Part shown: positions 59,401-64,000 of the stretch, one piece after another
How the letters are laid out: each line of letters starts with the position of its first letter
How positions within the stretch are numbered: position 1 is the stretch's first letter
Assembly: GCA_943737045.1 (NCBI GenBank)
Contig: CALSFV010000003.1
Location: 1,178,001-1,242,000, forward strand
Source: Parapristionchus giblindavisi
Lineage: Eukaryota > Nematoda > Chromadorea > Rhabditida > Diplogasteridae
DNA: 64,000 nt
Direction: 5' to 3'
Program-made: the position numbers and the translations under genes
The notes under the pieces: model-generated
Databases searched by the model: none
The model's input: the letters and a program-made list of their open reading frames with translations, nothing else
What the model was told of the DNA's origin: nothing

Positions 59401-62400
59401 TAACAAGGGAAGTATGGTACTCCGTCCCAAAGGGCACTTTGCCAATATAGTCAACATGACAGTCTTCTATTAGGTTGTAACATAAGTTCCTTTGGATTTG
59501 AGTATGATGTGTTTACACTGTTGTTTCTCGCTTCGTTTTGAACGGAGCTCCCTGCAGTGGTGCATATAAATAACTAGTGTCCCCCTCTACATAACCCAAA
59601 GTATCATAGATTGAGACGTCCATTTAATGATTAGTATGTCTCGCCTTTTTGCATAAATTGAAAATCAAGTTTTAAAGTCCAATTTGTTCCCGGCTCTCTC
59701 TCGCATGGATTTAACAAAAATCAATCACCAACTAGGTTAGGTGTACCACACATATGTACCCTCCACCCATACGCTGACTAATTGCTTACATAAATTTTAA
59801 ATCGGAAATTACATATCAGGGCTGTTCGGAAAAAATAATTTCGGAAAATTCGGAAAAATTTCGGAGAATTCGGAAAATTTTGGGAAAATATTTTTTAAAG
59901 TTGTTATTGTTCTGAAAATATTAAAAACTATAATATTTAACAACAAGTCTATTTTGAAACTCAAAATATATAAATATAACAGCATCTTTGGAAATATTGA
60001 GTCAGTTTTGGTAGGTGTTAATTTTCGGAATGAGTAACTGCTCTATATTATCATGGTCGAGAGAGAATCTTCTTACAATTAGCAGAACTGAATATCTTCT
60101 ACCTCCTCAGGTACAGGAGAAGAGCAATGATACTTAAGAGGGAGTCGAGAGCGAATAGGGGAGAAAGCACAGCTGATTTTGTAGTACCATTAGGTCAAGG
60201 GGTGGGAATCTGGATGGGAAAGAGCTGCCACTTATCAGGATTCATGGTATTTTCGAATACAGTATACTTTGGTCTGCTTACTTACAAAACAATCTTAATG
60301 AAATTTGTTTTTAACATATATTTTCATGAGAAAAATATTTTATTCAATGGCTTTAAAGGTGGAGACCCGCGAATGTTCATGCAACTCTCTTGCATCTCGC
60401 TTATGCAAGAGTCAAGTGATATACAAGAAGAAAGAGCGTTCACACATCGGCTCCTTAGCGCATAGATCGAAAAGTATGTTACAAAGCACCAAGCCTGACC
60501 GCATTTTGAGCCAAAATTTCCCAAAAAATCGTAAAACCTGACCGCATTTTGAGCCAAATTTTCACAAAAATCGAAAAACCTGACCGCATTTTGAGCCAAA
60601 TTTGCCAAAAATCGAAAAACCTGACCGCATTTTGAAAACCGATATCCTAGCTATTTGACCTATGCCTTAGCGTAGTGATGAAGCCTCTGACTAGCTAGCG
60701 CATGGATGCGGGTTCGAATCCTATTGCCGAACTTTCCTATTTTCAAAAAGCGCCCCTTTGCCTGCGATTGCTAGCATGATTCATTCATGACAATAGAAAT
60801 TTCCCGAATTTTCCGAAAAATTTCTGGAAAATCGGAAAATCAAAATTTTCCGAAAAAGGTCGGAAAATCGGAAAATTCGGAAAATCGGAAAAACGGAAAT
60901 CCCAGCCCTGTTACATATATTATGAAAAAGAGGAATGGTCACGGCGGTATGGTCCTGACTTTTGAGATGCGCTTTTCGTCTTAAAGGAGAGCGATCAATA
61001 TGATACCCCTCCTTGAATGTCAGCCACACTTGGATCATCCACACCCACTATTTCGCTAGAATTAAGTAAGCTTGAAAAACTCAAAAAGTTGAGAATACGA
61101 ATAGTGGTCATTTGACGTGAATTTGAATAAAATCGCGGATTGGGACCTCTAACTCTTTTATTTTTCTTAAACGAGCAAGCGCCTGAGTTGACAATCTTGT
61201 AGCTTGGTTGAAGAGATGGATCATTCGCAATAATAGTGTGCATATTAGCCAGTGAATTTGAAAAACAGAGAAACTAGAATCGACCACTAATTGTAAGCCT
61301 GAAAAGATCAGAAAATGGAGATGCTCTATGTTCAAAGAAGTTTGAAAGGAGCCAATGAATTGCATGTGTATAGTTGAGGTCACTGATATAATCGGGGACC
61401 TCTATTGTAGAAAACTACAAGATTTGAAGCCATAGCTCATATGGCCACGTCCACAGCGCTGTCAAATATTTTTTTCGTCACGGCTCCGCTCGCACTGACC
61501 AACTAAAATCCGTTATATAAAGACAGTCAAATTTTTCTGGCATATACTACCTGTCTATAGTCGTTCCCGTGGGATACTATGACTACTTGTCTAGGTTCAA
61601 GATAAGAAAAGATGATTAAATACTACAGAATTGTCCCTTCTGTGATCCCTGTTGTGTGATAGAACGAGAAATTGAATTAACAAAAGAATATTTATTAATT
61701 ATGTTTACTCTGAATATACTACAATGGGGAATTCACTTATATGAGATCAATCTGATAGTATATGAATGAAACAATTAAACCTCAGAGTTCTGGGTCGTAA
61801 CCTTCTTCCTCTGGGTATGTGTTCTGCTTGGGTTGATCGGGGTAGTTGGGGCAAGTCTGGGGGTCCGCCGTACGACCTCAAACTTGGGTAATTAAACACA
61901 ATATAACGAAGTTAAGTGAGCGAGAAATTAGCGTTTAAACAACATAATAGCTAGAGAATGAAGTGGGCAAAAGGGGAAAGACGACGAAGGGAAAGCAGGA
62001 GAACTTCATCTGATTTGAGGTAATTTTCTGAGCTATGACGAATAGAGTTCATATATGTTTTCTGTCTGATTATGAGGTCTAACGAACAGCAATAATCTGA
62101 GTACTGACGAGAATATGTGATATGGCGAGAATAGAACAATATGGAGCAATAATTGTGATAGAATAAAGGAAAAACCGGCGTGAACGTAGCCGCTGACGTA
62201 GAATTAATGAGAATTCATAGGCCAGAAGTGAAATTGTGAGAGCGACAATCTTACTGTAGTATTCTGTGTGAGACGCTCAACGCTTATGAATTTGAATCTC
62301 ACTGTCTTACTGTATACTTGCCGTCAGCTGCAGACAACTTACTATCGCATTCTGACTTTATTTATAAATGTTCGCTAATTAATTATGATTTAAGTAGCGG

Positions 62401-63236
62401 TTTCGCTACACTGTCCCTCCTCACCCTCCGGGCCTTACTCTCTCGTGTTGCGCTTTTAGTGAGCTCCCACTTACTTTAGTAAATGAAAAGTTGAAGAACA
62501 AAGAAGATGTCGAAAGGTGATTGGCCTCGCAGTTTGCACAATAACCCAAGTCTTACCAAAAGTAGTGAGCCCACGGTGTTGCTGGATTACAGCAGGGACC
62601 CATCGGCTACAACAGCAAATATATCCATCCGCAGTGTCGTCGATGAACAAAGATAATTTTATTTGAATGTCCACCTCAAAATGATGAAGATGGTGTTACA
62701 ACCTAATATTAGGTTGTAACATAAGTTCCTTTGGATTTTGGGGGGGGGGGGGCACTAGTTATTTATATGCACCACTGCAGGAAGCTCCGTTCAAAACGAA
62801 GCGAGAAACAACAGTGTAAACACATCATACTCAAATCCAAAGGAACTTATGTTACAACCTAATATTTGGGAGACCTATCGAATTCCCCATTCAGAAGTCC
62901 AGGACCTGCGCACCATACTTCCCTTGTAAGGTGGATTTAAGCCGTATGGCTTTAATTTCTCCCTCGTCAGCATAGTAATGTGATAAATGTGCTATGGTCT
63001 TTACCTGTTCTGCACACTGGTTGATGGTAGTCTACCGTAATCTAATCTACCGTAATCTTCTCTATCGTAATTGCAGGCACATGCGAGTGATTGGTCCGTC
63101 TCGATCTCGTTTTGACACGGAAGCCCGGACGATCATCACACCTCAAGTACGATTGTTGAGTAGACGAAAAGTGGATGAAGTTAACGAGAATGATGATGGT
63201 GAGCGTATATTATGTAATATACTTTATGCGGTGTAA
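53412..63236 (+). CDS. ANAPC10: Anaphase-promoting complex subunit 10 (DOC1)
   Basis: APC10/DOC1, the DOC-domain subunit that helps the anaphase-promoting complex bind degron-bearing substrates. Exons: 53412-53485, 53974-54042, 54570-54616, 57831-57937, 58273-58337, 58852-58933, 59211-59308, 63077-63236, all in phase, about 233 residues (human 185). The DOC jelly-roll is clear: ANWTLSSCKVG, GFGVNELLSDSVESYWQSDG, QPHAITVEFPRK, YLDFKSDESYTPSK, IQNHQNGRDTHIRHMRV. The C-terminus differs from the human Ile-Arg tail. Reading through gives a stop at 63236, but a good donor (GTGAGC) at 63199 could lead to an exon beyond what I found. The ATG at 53412 is directly preceded by an acceptor-like TTCGGTAG, 284 bases after the GINS1 stop. 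Introns 3 and 7 are large and transposon-filled. Confidence 0.9.
53496..53597. mobile_element. Family J element, copy 2 (ANAPC10 intron 1)
   Basis: TTTAAAGTGACATTCCGAGCTAA to TTAGCTTGGGGTGTGGCTTTAA-type ends. Confidence 0.6.
54202..54508. mobile_element. Family J element, copy 3, with internal palindrome (ANAPC10 intron 2)
   Basis: TTAAAGCCACATCCCGAG to CTCAGGGTGTCACTTTAAG. A second inverted pair (GTAAGTAGCGCGCTAG and GCGCGCTACTTAC) is inserted inside it. Confidence 0.6.
54816..55008. mobile_element. Family C element, copy 3 (ANAPC10 intron 3)
   Basis: CATAGGTGGGC...GCCCACCTATG ends with TTCATATT duplicated on both sides (54808-54815, 55009-55016). Confidence 0.88.
55095..55285. repeat. Second copy of the 34335-34520 repeat
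   Basis: Same ordered blocks as the copy in the Angel intron, without the long C-tracts. Lies in ANAPC10 intron 3. Confidence 0.55.
55688..56162. mobile_element. 475-base insertion defined by comparison with an uninterrupted copy
   Basis: The flanks (GCTATAGCGTATGC before, TGCAAGAGAATAAGAATGGC after) match a continuous related sequence at 55340-55370. TGC is present at both edges. The insert is GC-richer than its surroundings and has a CTTATATA motif. It could be a solo LTR or a DNA element; unresolved. Confidence 0.5.
56627..57408 (-). mobile_element. RTE-clade LINE fragment with frameshift
   Basis: Two minus-strand frames (57408-57076 and 57058-56627) join by a frameshift. The first has the RT catalytic region SHILFADDAVLIS and YLNGDKTVGM; the second has FNGCILPAFLYGCETWGLS, RRMERWMAGV, DRISGDRLRD and a C-terminal basic motif GRPPVRWKD. 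This matches RTE-type elements that are common in nematodes and other animals. The 5' part is missing. It lies antisense in ANAPC10 intron 3 and is a dead copy. Confidence 0.82.
57666..57803. mobile_element. Degenerate family A copy (ANAPC10 intron 3)
   Basis: Retains CGTTTTCGGAGCCCTCATTTATATAATGGG-like left part and the CACATAAAAAACGAGC centre; ends eroded. Confidence 0.45.
58974..59155. mobile_element. Family A element, copy 14 (ANAPC10 intron 6)
   Basis: CATACATTTTCATACCCTC to AAAATGTATG with ATCGAGAT duplicated at both sides. Confidence 0.88.
59470..59585. mobile_element. Truncated relative of the mariner-derived miniature element
   Basis: Begins TTAGGTTGTAACATAAGTTC and follows the 62709-62862 sequence in inverse order through ACTAGTG, but has no second terminus. 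Confidence 0.65.
60461..60664. mobile_element. Family B element, copy 7, nested in a hAT-like element
   Basis: CATAGATCGAAAAGTATG to TTTGACCTATG, four TGACCGCATTTTGA blocks, CCTTAGCG duplicated at both sides. Confidence 0.9.
60665..60735 (+). repeat. tRNA-like segment inside the hAT-like element
   Basis: TTAGCGTAGTGATGAAG and GGGTTCGAATCC resemble pol III A and B boxes; stems do not close. Confidence 0.45.
61000..62700. other. No gene recognised (ANAPC10 intron 7)
   Basis: AT-rich sequence without a recognisable exon, LINE domain or bounded repeat. Confidence 0.5.
62709..62862. mobile_element. Mariner-derived miniature element
   Basis: Ends TTAGGTTGTAACATAAGTTC and its inverse, flanked by TA. 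The TTAGGTTG start resembles mariner termini. A poly-G tract interrupts the left part. Confidence 0.75.
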
Positions 63237-63363
63237 AAGTAAAGTATAATTTCTGATGAAATATTTGATAGGTAGTGGAGTACGCATAAATACGATGCTA
63301 CGACTTGGGTAGCAAAGATGAAAATACAAATAAAATGAAATTCCTACAAAGACAGTAATTAAT

Positions 63364-63484
63364 TGTATTTCGTTTTTTTTCCGAAATATGGTCGCTCAAT
63401 TTTAAAATATCCTTATTTTTCGCTCATAAAATTAGCCAAGTATAGTGACGATCCTCGGATTATGAGGACATGAAGATGTATTAT
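63364..63484. mobile_element. Degenerate family A copy
   Basis: Internal TTATTTTTCGCTCATAAAA and a terminal GAAGATGTAT resemble family A; termini damaged. Confidence 0.4.
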
Positions 63485-63497
63485 GGTGTGTAGGTAT

Positions 63498-63689
63498 CAT
63501 AGGTGGGCACGCTGGGGGAAAGGCTCTGCGCAAACGGGGGAATTGTAAGGCAAGGCTATGCGCATGGCCATTTTTTGCAGATTTGACGGGAAATTTTCCA
63601 ATTTTTGCGAGGCAAAGCTACGCGCAAGGCCTCGCAAGGGGAGGTAAGGCGGTGTGCAAAAAGAATTCGTTTTGACGCGCTCACCTATG
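63498..63689. mobile_element. Family C element, copy 4
   Basis: Inverse orientation relative to copies 2 and 3; flanked by GTAGGTAT (63490-63497, 63690-63697). Confidence 0.88.
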
Positions 63690-63705
63690 GTAGGTATGTG
63701 GTGGG

Positions 63706-63826
63706 ATAGGTCGAATAGCTGCGTTACACGTTTTCAAAATGCGGTCTGGTTTTTTCGATTTTTCGAAATTTTTAGGATCAAAATGCGCCCAGGCTTCGTA
63801 GTTTGTAACGTACTTTTCGAACTATG
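63706..63826. mobile_element. Family B element, copy 8
   Basis: ATAGGTCGAATAGCTGCG, two AAAATGCG blocks and ACTTTTCGAACTATG. Confidence 0.72.
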
Positions 63827-64000
63827 TGGACAGTCATACGTGGAGACAACATCAGGGGATATTCGTATGACTCGCTGCAAATCTGCGAGAATTGCTGCAG
63901 AAGCAACAAAAAAAAAACAGCTTATATGACAAATTCATCGCACATTTTGTAGCGCATTTTAAATGCCCTGTAATGTACATGTATCGATGAAGTTGTGATT

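Larger units (their letters stand above)
59817..60910. mobile_element. Second hAT-like element, in ANAPC10 intron 7
   Basis: Starts CAGGGCTG and ends CAGCCCTG, with TTACATAT duplicated at both sides (59809-59816 and 60911-60918). The end zones are full of TCGGAAAA-type subterminal repeats, on the plus strand at the left and inverted at the right. It contains a family B element and a tRNA-like segment, and no transposase. Confidence 0.8.

Overview
The window looks like a piece of a repeat-rich animal nuclear genome. Five protein-coding genes can be rebuilt exon by exon. Most introns begin GT and end AG and most reading phases agree across junctions. The rest is intronic or intergenic sequence filled with transposable elements. 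There is no bacterial gene organisation. The lineage cannot be fixed from sequence alone. Splice-acceptor sequence directly before start codons, a 54-base gap between two same-strand genes, RTE- and CR1-type LINE remnants and short recurrent motifs such as TACCGTAATC are compatible with a nematode or another trans-splicing invertebrate, but that is inference.

Layout: 1-16 kb has no recognised host gene. It holds nested foldback elements, short inverted-repeat elements, tRNA-like retroposon pieces, a hAT-like element and a 5'-truncated LINE. 16.2-36.9 kb (minus) is a long gene for an Angel/CCR4-type endonuclease-exonuclease-phosphatase protein, with a mariner relic and an antisense LINE in its introns. 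37.7-46.9 kb (minus) is a kaptin (KPTN) gene of 13 exons encoding 445 residues. 46.9-48.2 kb (minus) is a small five-exon gene of unknown function ending 54 bases before the KPTN start. 48.5-53.1 kb (plus) is GINS1/PSF1. 53.4-63.2 kb (plus) is ANAPC10/DOC1, with an RTE LINE fragment and a hAT-like element in its introns.

The small gene and GINS1 are divergent, with about 250 bases between their start codons, so this is the likely shared promoter. The recognised proteins are conserved housekeeping factors: GINS1 for replication-fork assembly, ANAPC10 for substrate recognition by the anaphase-promoting complex, kaptin for nutrient signalling through KICSTOR, and Angel for RNA 3'-end processing or decay. 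Nothing suggests a single pathway; what they may share is transcriptional organisation (a divergent promoter and possible operons).

The main unexplained structure is mobile DNA. Three short inverted-repeat families (called A, B and C here) all start CATA, end TATG and make 8-base (sometimes 9-base) target duplications. They are spread through nearly every intron, sometimes nested. Two larger elements with CAGGGCTG ends and 8-base duplications look like non-autonomous hAT transposons. A foldback with arms of about 1.1 kb carries a short acidic coding fragment in its loop.
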